NCBI GenBank assembly: GCA_035352715.1
Contig: DAOPYE010000004.1
Coordinates: 1-51,915, forward strand
Length of the DNA stretch: 51,915 bases
DNA from: DAOPYE01 sp035352715
Lineage (GTDB): Bacteria; Acidobacteriota; Holophagae; Holophagales; Holophagaceae
Direction of reading: 5' to 3'
Shown here: piece after piece, positions 37,936-46,078 of the stretch
Layout: each line of letters opens with the position of its first letter
How positions within the stretch are numbered: the stretch's first letter is position 1
Program-made: the position numbers and the translations under genes
The notes under the pieces: model-generated
What the model was told of the DNA's origin: nothing
Databases searched by the model: none
The model's input: only the letters and a program-made list of their open reading frames with translations

Positions 37936-40900
37936 ATGAAGCGTCTGCATCTCAGCGGGCACTGGTATGGCCACGTCTCCGACCTCGCTGCGTCGGATGC
38001 CTGCACCTGGAGTCTGCTGAAAGACGAAGACAGCGAAGCGCTATGGATGTTGCAGCTCTGGTCGCCCCGCCCTTCCGATCGGGAGCTGGATCAGCTGCGG
38101 GAGAACTTCCTTCAGCTGTTCACGGAGAACGATCCGATCGATCCGGCCCGCGCGCGCTTTGGCATGGATGATGGCCGGGCGTGGTTCCTGCAGAAGATCC
38201 CCGATACCCCGCTGGGGCGGCTTTGGCCGGAATGGGACGCGGGCGTGCGCCAGAACTTCCTGTACGCCCTGGAGCGCCTGCTTCAGCAGGATCGCCACGC
38301 CCGGCTGCTCCATCCCGAGGTCATCGGGATTCAGGTGGGCCGGGTGACCTTGCCCCGGGTGCTGGGCCAGGCCCCCATGGCGTTCGACGATCTGTTGAGG
38401 GCCTTGCCCGCCCTTCCGCTTTCGGCGGAGACGCAAAGCGGCGCCGCCTCCTGGGAACTGCCTCCCGTCGTTTCGGATCACGCGGCCCGCCCCATCCGCG
38501 GCCGCGGCCAGGAACTGACCTACCTCAAGTCGCTCATGCTGGGGCTTTCGCGTCCTTCGCCCATGGAGCGCATCGTGGTGCTGCAGGGGGAAGAGGGCCT
38601 GGGCCAGCGTCAGCTGGGCCAGTGGGCGGCGGCGGCGGCGGAGACCGAAGCCCTTTGGCTGACGGAACTGGGCGTCCAGCACGGCGAGAAGGCGTCCAGC
38701 TTCTGCTCGCGCCTGCTGCGCGGGCTGCTCAAGGGCTACGAAGCCGACTTCTACGCCCAGAGTCCCGAGACCGCCCGCGTGCTCGCCCGGCGCCTGCCCA
38801 CCTTCGCCTTCCTGCGCAGCGGCCGCCAGCGCGAGGACGACGAGCCGATGGCCATGGACGAGGTGCAGGCCGCCTTGAAGGTCCTGGCCTTCGCCCGCGA
38901 GGTGCATCCCCGGATGATCCAGATCTGGGGGCTGGAACGCGCCGAGAGCGAACTGCTCTCCGTGCTGCGCGAACTGGTCGTGGGTTCGAAAGTGGCGTGG
39001 TTCCTTTCGGTCACGCTATCCGGTTCGGGCAACCAGGCCCGCACCCTGCTGGCGCCCCTCAAATCCGATGCCACGGCTGCCTTTCTGCAGCTCAATCGCC
39101 TGGAGGATCCGGATCTCCTGGCCACGCTCCATGATCTGCTGGGGCCCCATCAGCTGGACGGCGCCTTCTGCCGCGAACTGGTGCGATCGAGCCTCGGCAA
39201 CCCCGGGCTGCTTCAAAGCGCCCTGGAGATCGCCCAGATGGATGGCACCTTGGTCTGGCAGGACGGGGCGTGGCGTCTGGCGCCCGGCCATGATCAGGCC
39301 TTCCGAGCCCATCAGGACATGGCGGGCGAACTGCTGACGGGTCGCTTCCAGCGTTTGGGTTCGGCCCCTGCATCGCTGATCCGGTTGCTGGCCCTGGCCG
39401 AGCATCCCCTGGATGTGCCCACCCTGGGCAGCGCGCTGGGTCTGGCGGGCGATCCGCTGGAAGAAGCCATCCGCGCCGCAGTGGCTTCCCGATTGGCCAT
39501 CGTCAAGGATGGCTGGGTGCTGCTGGACAACCCCCGCGTGAAGGAACTGGCGCTGAGTGGCGTGGAACCCGGCGAGGTCCAGCGCTCGGCCAAACGGCTG
39601 ATCAAGGCCCTGGGCGAAGACGCCGCCGGACGGTCCATCGGCGTGCACCTGCATCTGTTGGCCATCGACGGGCCAACGGCCCTGGTTCGGATTCTGGAAA
39701 TGCTGGATCAGGCGGTGCCCGCGCCCGCGCTGGCAGAGCGCTTGGTGCATCGGGCCTTGCAGCTGAATCCCAGCCCCATGGAGCAGATGAAGCTGTGGGA
39801 ATACCTTTCGGAGGCCTGGTCCAAGGCCACGGTCCGGGAGCGCCTTCAGCCCGTCTCGGAGCCGCGCTCGCCCTATGCCGCCGCTCTGGAGACGCTGGGG
39901 CGGGCCCGGGCGGCGCTGGAGACGGACTCGGCCCTCGCGCCGGAGACCCGAAACCAGCATCTGGCCCGCATCCTGCGCAAGGAAGCCTTTCTGCACATCC
40001 GCCTGCAGAATCTGACCGATGCGCTGGGTTCCGCCCAGGCGGCCGCCCAGTGTCTGGCGGATTGTCCCCAGGATCCGGAACAGCCCCGGCTCCGTCTCGC
40101 GCTGGGGCGGATCCACATGCTTCAAGGCTACGTCAGCAAGGCGATCAAGGCCTTCGAGGAAGGGCTTCAACTCCTGACCGCCGAAGGCCAGCCCACCTCC
40201 CGCGAGGATCATGTGGCGCTGCTGGTGGACATGGGCTACGCCTACGGACATCGCTGCCAGTTCCAGCGCGCCATCTCGACGCTGAAATCCGCCCAGCGGC
40301 TTCTGGAGCACGAGCAGGATCAGCGTCGGCTGTCGGCGCTGCTGCTCTCCCTGTCCCAGATCTACCTGGCCACCGGGAAATATGAGGCTTCCCAGGGCTG
40401 CCTGCGCGATGCCATGCACATCGCCCGCGCCCTGGATGATCTGGAACTTCAAGGTCGGTGCTATCTGCACAGCGGCATCATCAAGAGCCTGCGTCAGCAC
40501 CTGACCCCCGCCCTCAATCACCTGGATCGCGCTCTGGAGCGCTTCACCACCCTTGGCGATCGGGCCTCCCTGCACAGGGTGCGTGCGTGGAAAGCCCGGA
40601 CGCTCGCGGCCCTGGGCGAAATTTCCGAATGCGATCTGCTGATGCTGCAGTCCATGAACGCTGAGGTTGGCACCCCCATGGATCGGGGTGATTTGTTGTT
40701 CCTCCAGGGAGAGATCGCCGGGTTCCGGGGCGCCTGGGGGGACGCGACGCGGTTGTTCCAGGAAGCGGCCGAGGTCTTCGAGCGCGCGGGCCTGAACTGG
40801 CGCGCCATGCTGGCCCGTCTCCACGGCATCCAGGCTGGAACCCGCGATGTGCGCCGCTCCGGCGGCGTCATCGTCATCGAACGCGCGTGGGGAACACTGG

Positions 40901-41355
40901 AATCCATCAAGACGCCCGTCGAAGGTTCCGGCTCCCGTTGGCTGGAGATGGAGTGGTTCCATGCCCACGCCTTGCTGCTCATCGGGACCTCGACCGAGGA
41001 TGAAACCGTGGCCGTGGAATGCCTGACGGCCCTGGGCGAGATGTCTGCGGCGGCGCGGGATCTGTGCTTTCCGGGCGCGGCGCTGGAGGCCCATGCGCTG
41101 GCGGCTGCCCAGCTTCTGGGGCGCGGCGAACGCCTGGGCGCGCGCACCAAGCTGCAGGATGCGGCCTCGAACTTCCAGGAGATCTGGTCGGAAGTCCCCA
41201 CGAGCAGCGAGATGGCGTTCCTCGGGCGAACCGATATTCATCGCTACCAGGAGACCGTCGAGGGCGCGGGTTTGCGTTTCACGCTGCCCGAACGGATTGA
41301 CCCTCTGGCAGACTGGACACCTACGCAGGTGAACCTGCCCCTTCTGAATTTCTGA
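37936..41355 (+). CDS. Large TPR protein with apparent pseudokinase and dead P-loop ATPase domains
   Basis: 1139 residues. The first 160 can be laid over a Ser/Thr kinase: ALWMLQLWSP where VALK would be (lysine replaced by Q40), a hinge-like DDGRAWFLQKIPDTPLGRL, and LLHPEVIGIQVGRVTL where LHRDLKPSNIL is expected (D lost). Then RGRGQELTYLKSLM and VVLQGEEGLGQRQL look like a predictor-type ATPase whose Walker A lysine and serine are Q224 and R225. About 700 residues of helical repeats follow, with clear TPR spacing (for example QGYVSKAIKAFEEGLQLL). This is the same order as the active-looking protein at 6689-10546. It may be a non-catalytic scaffold or sensor. The homology of the first domain is inferred by eye. 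Its stop overlaps the panB start. Confidence 0.65.
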   Translation: MKRLHLSGHWYGHVSDLAASDACTWSLLKDEDSEALWMLQLWSPRPSDRELDQLRENFLQLFTENDPIDPARARFGMDDGRAWFLQKIPDTPLGRLWPEWDAGVRQNFLYALERLLQQDRHARLLHPEVIGIQVGRVTLPRVLGQAPMAFDDLLRALPALPLSAETQSGAASWELPPVVSDHAARPIRGRGQELTYLKSLMLGLSRPSPMERIVVLQGEEGLGQRQLGQWAAAAAETEALWLTELGVQHGEKASSFCSRLLRGLLKGYEADFYAQSPETARVLARRLPTFAFLRSGRQREDDEPMAMDEVQAALKVLAFAREVHPRMIQIWGLERAESELLSVLRELVVGSKVAWFLSVTLSGSGNQARTLLAPLKSDATAAFLQLNRLEDPDLLATLHDLLGPHQLDGAFCRELVRSSLGNPGLLQSALEIAQMDGTLVWQDGAWRLAPGHDQAFRAHQDMAGELLTGRFQRLGSAPASLIRLLALAEHPLDVPTLGSALGLAGDPLEEAIRAAVASRLAIVKDGWVLLDNPRVKELALSGVEPGEVQRSAKRLIKALGEDAAGRSIGVHLHLLAIDGPTALVRILEMLDQAVPAPALAERLVHRALQLNPSPMEQMKLWEYLSEAWSKATVRERLQPVSEPRSPYAAALETLGRARAALETDSALAPETRNQHLARILRKEAFLHIRLQNLTDALGSAQAAAQCLADCPQDPEQPRLRLALGRIHMLQGYVSKAIKAFEEGLQLLTAEGQPTSREDHVALLVDMGYAYGHRCQFQRAISTLKSAQRLLEHEQDQRRLSALLLSLSQIYLATGKYEASQGCLRDAMHIARALDDLELQGRCYLHSGIIKSLRQHLTPALNHLDRALERFTTLGDRASLHRVRAWKARTLAALGEISECDLLMLQSMNAEVGTPMDRGDLLFLQGEIAGFRGAWGDATRLFQEAAEVFERAGLNWRAMLARLHGIQAGTRDVRRSGGVIVIERAWGTLESIKTPVEGSGSRWLEMEWFHAHALLLIGTSTEDETVAVECLTALGEMSAAARDLCFPGAALEAHALAAAQLLGRGERLGARTKLQDAASNFQEIWSEVPTSSEMAFLGRTDIHRYQETVEGAGLRFTLPERIDPLADWTPTQVNLPLLNF

Positions 41356-42263
41356 TGAGCCACGATTCCAGTTCTTCGCAATGCCGCCGCGTCACCATTC
41401 CCGAGCTTCGCCGCAAGGTCGCCCAGGGCCAGAAGATCAGCATGATCACCGCCTACGATGCGGCGATGGCGCGGATCGCGGACGCCGCGGGCGTCGACCT
41501 CCTGCTGATCGGCGATAGCGTTGGGAATGTCTGCCTGGGCTTCGACAGCACCCTGCCCGTGACCATGGCCATGATGAACCATCATCTGGAAGCGGTGACG
41601 CGCCAGCGGCCGAGGGCCATGGTGATCGCGGATCTTCCCTATCTGAGCTACCACGCGAGCCTGGACGAGGCGATCCACAATGGCGGCGGCTTCATGCAGC
41701 GCGGGGCCCAGGCGGTGAAGCTGGAGGGCGGTGCCAAGCGCATCCCTGTGGTGAAGGCCCTGGTGGATGCCGAGGTGCCGGTCATGGGGCATCTGGGGCT
41801 CACCCCGCAATCCGTGAACGTCATGGGCGGATACAAGGTTCAGGGCCGCGAGGGCGCGGACGCCATCCAACTGATCGAGGACGCGCTGCGCCTGCAGGAC
41901 GCCGGGTGTTTTTCCGTGTTGATGGAGGGCATTCCCGCGGATCTGGCGGCGCGCGTCACCGAGGTGCTGGAGGTCCCCACCATCGGCATCGGCGCCGGTC
42001 CCCACTGCTCGGGTCAGGTGCTGGTGTTCCATGATCTGTTGGGCCTGATCCCCGGGCCTTCCGCCAAGTTCGTGCGCCAGTACCTCGACGGTTTCGGCCT
42101 AATGACTTCCGCGATATCCAATTGGATCAGCGACATCCAGAACGAGTCATTCCCTGCGGAGGCCGAGTCCTATATGCTTCCAGAAGCAGCCCGGCTGCGG
42201 TTGGCCGCCTGGCGGCCCCAGGCGGAAGGCCAGCCCGGAAGCACAGGGCCCAAAGCCGAGTAA
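41355..42263 (+). CDS. panB: 3-methyl-2-oxobutanoate hydroxymethyltransferase
   Basis: PanB makes ketopantoate from alpha-ketoisovalerate and methylene-THF, the first step of pantothenate synthesis. The 302-residue protein has SMITAYDAAMARIADAAGVD, LLIGDSVGNVCLGFDST (metal-binding Asp), GAQAVKLEGG, PVMGHLGLTPQSV and PTIGIGAGPHCSGQVLVFHDLLG, all diagnostic. A tail of about 40 residues, rich in Ala and Pro, extends beyond the usual end. The ATG shares one base with the stop of the pseudo-kinase gene (TGATG), so its translation is probably coupled. panC and panD follow. Confidence 0.97.
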   Translation: MSHDSSSSQCRRVTIPELRRKVAQGQKISMITAYDAAMARIADAAGVDLLLIGDSVGNVCLGFDSTLPVTMAMMNHHLEAVTRQRPRAMVIADLPYLSYHASLDEAIHNGGGFMQRGAQAVKLEGGAKRIPVVKALVDAEVPVMGHLGLTPQSVNVMGGYKVQGREGADAIQLIEDALRLQDAGCFSVLMEGIPADLAARVTEVLEVPTIGIGAGPHCSGQVLVFHDLLGLIPGPSAKFVRQYLDGFGLMTSAISNWISDIQNESFPAEAESYMLPEAARLRLAAWRPQAEGQPGSTGPKAE

Positions 42264-42277
42264 AGAGGAGCCACTTT

Positions 42278-43162
42278 TTGTCCATGCGCATTGTCCGAAC
42301 GATTTCTGAGCTTCGCGCGGTAGTTAAATCCCTGCGGGATGGGGGTCATCGGATCGGCTTCGTGCCGACCATGGGCTATCTGCACGAGGGTCACGCCTCC
42401 CTGATCCGGCAGAGCTCCGCCCGCTGCGGGGCCACGGTCGTATCGGTGTTTGTGAACCCCATCCAGTTCGGTCCCCAGGAGGACTTGGCGAAATATCCCA
42501 GGGATCTGGAGCGCGATCAGAACCTGTGCCTGAAGCTGGGCGTCGATGTGCTGTTCCTGCCCGAACCCTCCGAGCTCTACCCGACGGGGTTCAACACGTT
42601 CGTCGAGCCGGGCCCCATGGGCGACGTGCTGTGCGGATCGCAGCGGCCCGGGCATTTCCGTGGCGTCGCGACCGTTGTGGCGAAGTTCTTCAATATGGTG
42701 CAGCCGGATCTGGCCTTCTTTGGCCAGAAGGATCTGCAGCAGGCGGTCATCGTCCGGCGCATGGCCCGCGATCTGAACATGCCGGTGGATATCCTCGTGG
42801 CGCCGACGCTGCGCGAGGCCGACGGCTTGGCGCTCAGCTCCCGGAATTCCTACCTTTCCGCCGAGGAGCGCGTCCGTGCGCTGGGCATCAGCCGGGGGCT
42901 TTTCGCGGCCGAAGCGGCGTTCCAGGCCGGTGAGCGCAAGACGGCCAAGCTCGTCTCTCTCGCCAAGGCGGAGCTTTCCGCTGCGGATGAAATCCATTAC
43001 TGCTCGCTGGTGGATGCCCAGAGCCTGGATCCGCTGGGACCCGAGGTGACGCGCGACTGCGCCCTGTGCGTGGCGGTCCGCATCGGCGGCACGCGCCTCA
43101 TCGATAACATGCTGCTCTCCCCGTCCCCGGAGGGCGCCCAGCTGCTCAGCAGACTGGAATAG
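42278..43162 (+). CDS. panC: Pantothenate synthetase
   Basis: PanC joins pantoate and beta-alanine using ATP. The protein of about 294 residues has the HIGH-type motif in PTMGYLHEGHASLI, VSVFVNPIQFGPQEDLAKYPRD, RPGHFRGVATVVAKFFN, FFGQKDLQQ and LALSSRNSYLS (the KMSKS-equivalent). A start at TTG 42278 is preferred: GAGGAG ends seven bases before it. The ATG two codons later, at 42284, would be 13 bases from the same site. The gene begins 14 bp after panB ends. Confidence 0.96.
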   Translation: MSMRIVRTISELRAVVKSLRDGGHRIGFVPTMGYLHEGHASLIRQSSARCGATVVSVFVNPIQFGPQEDLAKYPRDLERDQNLCLKLGVDVLFLPEPSELYPTGFNTFVEPGPMGDVLCGSQRPGHFRGVATVVAKFFNMVQPDLAFFGQKDLQQAVIVRRMARDLNMPVDILVAPTLREADGLALSSRNSYLSAEERVRALGISRGLFAAEAAFQAGERKTAKLVSLAKAELSAADEIHYCSLVDAQSLDPLGPEVTRDCALCVAVRIGGTRLIDNMLLSPSPEGAQLLSRLE

Positions 43163-43227
43163 ATCGCGGGAAAGCCTCATCCTAGAGGACGGCCGGGACC
43201 CTTCAGGGCCTGGACCTGGAGTTATCC

Positions 43228-43635
43228 ATGTTGCGTCAATTCCTGCTTGGCAAGATTCATCGTGCGGTCGTGACCCGCGCCGACCTGGAGTACGTGGGGT
43301 CCATCACCATCGACCCCCTGCTCATCGAGGCGGCCGGCTTTCTCGAGAACGAGAAGATCGATATCTATGACGTGACCAATGGTTCGCGTCTGGCGACCTA
43401 CGTCATTCCCGGCACCCCCGGTTCGGGCGAGATCGGCATCAACGGTGCCGCCGCCCATCTGGTCAATCCCGGCGATCTGGTCATCCTCGCCGCCTACGGC
43501 TGGCTGGACGAGCGGGAGGCCGACGGGCACAAGCCCAAGGTGGTCTTCGTGGATGATCGGAACCGGATCGTCTCCAAGGCCGCCCAGGAGCGCACGCCGG
43601 CGCTTGTCGACGCCTTCGCGGAGAAGGAGCGTTAA
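43228..43635 (+). CDS. panD: Aspartate 1-decarboxylase proenzyme
   Basis: PanD makes beta-alanine from aspartate and is activated by self-cleavage at a Gly-Ser bond that leaves a pyruvoyl group. Here the site is G24-S25 in YVGSITID, with Y22 and the following ITID typical. NGSRLATYVIPG and GAAAHLVNPGDLVILAAYG also match. At 135 residues it has the usual length. It completes panBCD, so the host makes pantothenate (for coenzyme A) from central metabolites. A structured spacer of 122 bp follows before rng. Confidence 0.97.
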   Translation: MLRQFLLGKIHRAVVTRADLEYVGSITIDPLLIEAAGFLENEKIDIYDVTNGSRLATYVIPGTPGSGEIGINGAAAHLVNPGDLVILAAYGWLDEREADGHKPKVVFVDDRNRIVSKAAQERTPALVDAFAEKER

Positions 43636-43676
43636 GAGAAACCTTTCCTCGAAGGCTGGCATTTGGTAAAAAGTGG

Positions 43677-43708
43677 AACCCCCGAATGGCTGGTACGCCA
43701 CCGGGGTT
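43677..43708 (+). terminator. Stem-loop between panD and rng (possible terminator or leader element)
   Basis: AACCCC (43677-43682) pairs with GGGGTT (43703-43708), and an inner TGGC/GCCA stem with a 6-base loop extends it. Only a short TTT follows, so it is a poor intrinsic terminator. It could instead be a leader hairpin for the rng mRNA. Confidence 0.4.
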
Positions 43709-43711
43709 TGG

Positions 43712-43732
43712 GAGGAAGCCGGGAGGCTCCTC
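43712..43732 (+). promoter_or_regulatory. Second stem-loop in the rng leader
   Basis: GAGG-A-AGCC pairs with GGCT-CCTC around a GGGA loop, a stable 8-bp stem with one bulged A. It lies 13 bases before the GAGAGG ribosome site of rng. GGGA fits the GNRA tetraloop class. Confidence 0.45.
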
Positions 43733-43757
43733 GCCGAATTCGAGAGAGGTAACAGCC

Positions 43758-45272
43758 ATGGAAGTTCGACGGTCCCTGGTGGTCAATTCGACCCCGCTGG
43801 AGACGCGCATCGCCCTGTTGGAAAATGGGCAGGTGTGCGAACTCTTCATTGAACGCACCACGCACGTCAGCCAGGTGGGGGACGTGTACAAGGGGCGGGT
43901 CGCCAAGCTGCTCCAGGGCATGCAGAGCGCCTTCGTCTCCATCGGTGGCCCCAAGGACGGGTTCCTGTATCTGGACGAGCCCGAGGCCCACCGGCTGGGT
44001 TCGGAGGAGATCCTGGGAGAAGACGATGGAGAGCCGCTGGACTTCGCACCGGTGGTCCAGAATCTGCCGCCCCTCAAGGAGGGTGAGGAGGTGCTGGTCC
44101 AGGTGGTGAAGGATCCCATTAGCACCAAGGGACCTCGGCTCACGCGGCACATCAGCTTCCCCGGCCGCTTCCTCGTCTTCATGCCCGGCATCGATCATGT
44201 GGGCATCTCGCGCAAGATCACCGATCCCGAAGAACGGGAACGGTTGCGCATGCTCATCAAGGGGCACGCCCATCCCGGAGAGGGCTTCATCGTGCGCACG
44301 GCGGCCATCGGAGAAAAGGACGAGGACCTGATCTCGGATGTGACCTTCCTGCGTGAACTGTGGAATGACGTGAAGCAGCGCACCGAGACCGTGCGCCCTC
44401 CCAGCCTGGTCTGGCAGGACCATGGGCTGATGCAAAAGGTGCTGCGGGATCTCTTCCGCGAAGAGGTCGCGAGCTTCTGGGTGGATACGGAGCAGGCCTA
44501 CCAGGAGGTCTCGTCCTTCATTGGGAAGCTGCACCCAGAATGGGTTGAGCGCGTGAAGCACTTCACGTCCGATCTGCCCATCTTCCAGGCCTTCGGCATC
44601 GAGAAGGAAATCGAGGCTGGTCGGCAGCCCAAGGTGTTCCTCAGGCATGGCGGCAGCATCGTCATCAACCAGACGGAAGCCCTGGTGAGCGTGGATGTGA
44701 ACACGGGCAAGTTCGTCGGCAAGAAGGATCTGGAAGAAACGGTCTTCCTCACGAATCTGGAAGCCATCCCCGAGATCATCCGCCAGCTGCGCCTCCGCAA
44801 TCTGGGCGGCATCATCGTCATCGACTTCATCGACATGATGGTGCTCGAGCACCGGCAGGAGGTCATGGCCAGGCTTCAGGAGGAGCTGCTCCGGGACCGC
44901 AACCACGCGCGCGCCGTGGAAATCAGCGAATTCGGGCTGGTGGAGATGACGCGCAAGCGCACCGGGCCCAGCCTGGATCGCCTGCTCACCTGCGCGTGCC
45001 CCCACTGCGATGGTTCGGGACGGCGCATCAGTCCTGAGACTGCGGTGCTGGGCGTCTACCGCGAGATGGCGCGCCAGGGCGAGCGGCTGAAGGGCGCGAC
45101 GGTTCGCATCAAGATGCACGGGGAGCTGCGCGCGATGCTCCAGAACGAAACCCGCGACGGCATTCACCAGCTGGCGAAGCTGCTGGGCGCCCAGATCCAT
45201 TGGATTGATTTGGACGAAGGTCCGCTGCAGGCCGCCACCGTGGACATTGCTTTCGGCAAGGAGCAGGCATGA
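43758..45272 (+). CDS. rng: Ribonuclease G/E family endoribonuclease
   Basis: An endonuclease that matures 16S rRNA and starts mRNA decay. The 504-residue protein has an S1 RNA-binding domain (GDVYKGRVAKLLQGMQSAFVSIG), the 5'-sensor/RNase H-like core and the DNase-I-like catalytic part. Catalytic aspartates are D313 in SVDVNTGKF and D356 in VIDFIDMM. The zinc-link CPxC is C414-P-H-C417 in CACPHCDGSG, which dimerises the enzyme. There is no long C-terminal scaffold, so it is G-type rather than full RNase E. ATG 43758 follows GAGAGG. The gene overlaps the deaminase downstream by four bases (ATGA). Confidence 0.95.
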   Translation: MEVRRSLVVNSTPLETRIALLENGQVCELFIERTTHVSQVGDVYKGRVAKLLQGMQSAFVSIGGPKDGFLYLDEPEAHRLGSEEILGEDDGEPLDFAPVVQNLPPLKEGEEVLVQVVKDPISTKGPRLTRHISFPGRFLVFMPGIDHVGISRKITDPEERERLRMLIKGHAHPGEGFIVRTAAIGEKDEDLISDVTFLRELWNDVKQRTETVRPPSLVWQDHGLMQKVLRDLFREEVASFWVDTEQAYQEVSSFIGKLHPEWVERVKHFTSDLPIFQAFGIEKEIEAGRQPKVFLRHGGSIVINQTEALVSVDVNTGKFVGKKDLEETVFLTNLEAIPEIIRQLRLRNLGGIIVIDFIDMMVLEHRQEVMARLQEELLRDRNHARAVEISEFGLVEMTRKRTGPSLDRLLTCACPHCDGSGRRISPETAVLGVYREMARQGERLKGATVRIKMHGELRAMLQNETRDGIHQLAKLLGAQIHWIDLDEGPLQAATVDIAFGKEQA

Positions 45273-45703
45273 GCGAGCGCGCCGTTCTCAAGGATCAGGT
45301 CTTCCTGCGCATGGCCCTGGAGATCAGCCGCCTAGGCACTTGCTGTCGCCTGAAGGTGGGCTGCATCCTGCTGAGGTCGGATGGCGGCATCGCTTCAGGC
45401 GGTTTCAACGGCGCCTTGCCCGGCATGCCTCACTGCACGCCGCAGACCTGCTCACCCGACCAGCGCTGCCTGCACACGTCGCACGCGGAGGAGAATGCGC
45501 TCGGGTTTTCGACAGGAACTGTCCAAATCGCCTACGTCACCCACGAGCCTTGCCTGACATGCACCCGCTCTTTGGTGCGTCGCGGCGTCCGCCGCGTCGT
45601 GTTTCTCCATCCCTACACCAGCATGGGCGAGCAGGAGCGCATGGAGCGGGACGCCATCCTGGCCCACTTCGACGTGAAGTGGGAGCAGATCTCGGTGGCG
45701 TGA
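45269..45703 (+). CDS. Zinc-dependent (deoxy)cytidylate deaminase-family protein (ComEB-like)
   Basis: A 144-residue enzyme of the cytidine deaminase superfamily. Zinc ligands and the catalytic glutamate are H72-A-E74 in HTSHAEENAL, with C95 and C98 in HEPCLTC. GGFNGALPGMPHC and the length fit dCMP deaminase/ComEB, which makes dUMP for thymidylate synthesis. The exact substrate is not proven. The start overlaps the rng stop (ATGA). The stop directly abuts that of the convergent HU gene, with no space for a terminator. Confidence 0.88.
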   Translation: MSERAVLKDQVFLRMALEISRLGTCCRLKVGCILLRSDGGIASGGFNGALPGMPHCTPQTCSPDQRCLHTSHAEENALGFSTGTVQIAYVTHEPCLTCTRSLVRRGVRRVVFLHPYTSMGEQERMERDAILAHFDVKWEQISVA

Positions 45704-45979
45704 CTACTTGACCTCGATATCGCGCAGATCCTTGCCGGGCTTGAAGCGGATGCTCTTGCCCTTCGGGATCTCCACCGCAGCGCCCGTCTTGATGTTGCGG
45801 CCCAGGCCGCGCTTGCGGGGGCGAGGTTCGAAGACGCCGAAGCCCCGGATTTCAATCCGATCGCCGTTCAGCAGGGCATCCTTCATGCGCTCCGTGAGCA
45901 GATCGACCACCTGAAGGGCCATGGCCTTGGAGACGGGGGCCGTCTTCATGAGTTCCGTCGCGATGTCGATTTTGATCAT
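45704..45979 (-). CDS. HU/IHF-family DNA-binding protein
   Basis: A 91-residue nucleoid protein that bends DNA as a dimer. It has the DNA-binding arm signature region (GFGVFEPRPRKRGLGRNIKTG), with EIPKGKSIRFKPGKDLRD following and an alpha-helical N-terminal dimer part. The R-N-x-x-T-G-x-x-x-E-I-P pattern is diagnostic of the family; which subunit type (HU or IHF) cannot be told. GAGG lies six bases before the ATG. The gene stands alone on its strand. Confidence 0.95.
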   Translation of the reverse strand: MIKIDIATELMKTAPVSKAMALQVVDLLTERMKDALLNGDRIEIRGFGVFEPRPRKRGLGRNIKTGAAVEIPKGKSIRFKPGKDLRDIEVK

Positions 45980-46013
45980 GATCTGCCTCTGCCGGATTGG
46001 GGGTCTTGGGGAA

Positions 46014-46019
46014 GTTATA
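46014..46019 (-). promoter_or_regulatory. Possible -10 box of the HU gene
   Basis: Reading toward the HU gene, TATAAC lies 35 bases before its ATG. The -35 region is not a good match to TTGACA. The 99-bp region between HU and the GGDEF-EAL gene holds nothing else that I recognise. Confidence 0.35.
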
Positions 46020-46078
46020 CCGTTCTAGCAGGGGATGGACGGCGACGGAAGGCCTCACTTTGAAAAGAAACACATGGC

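Noticed and set aside
39016..41241. 741-codon antisense frame in the TPR gene
   Set aside because: No motif; composition mirrors the sense TPR repeats.
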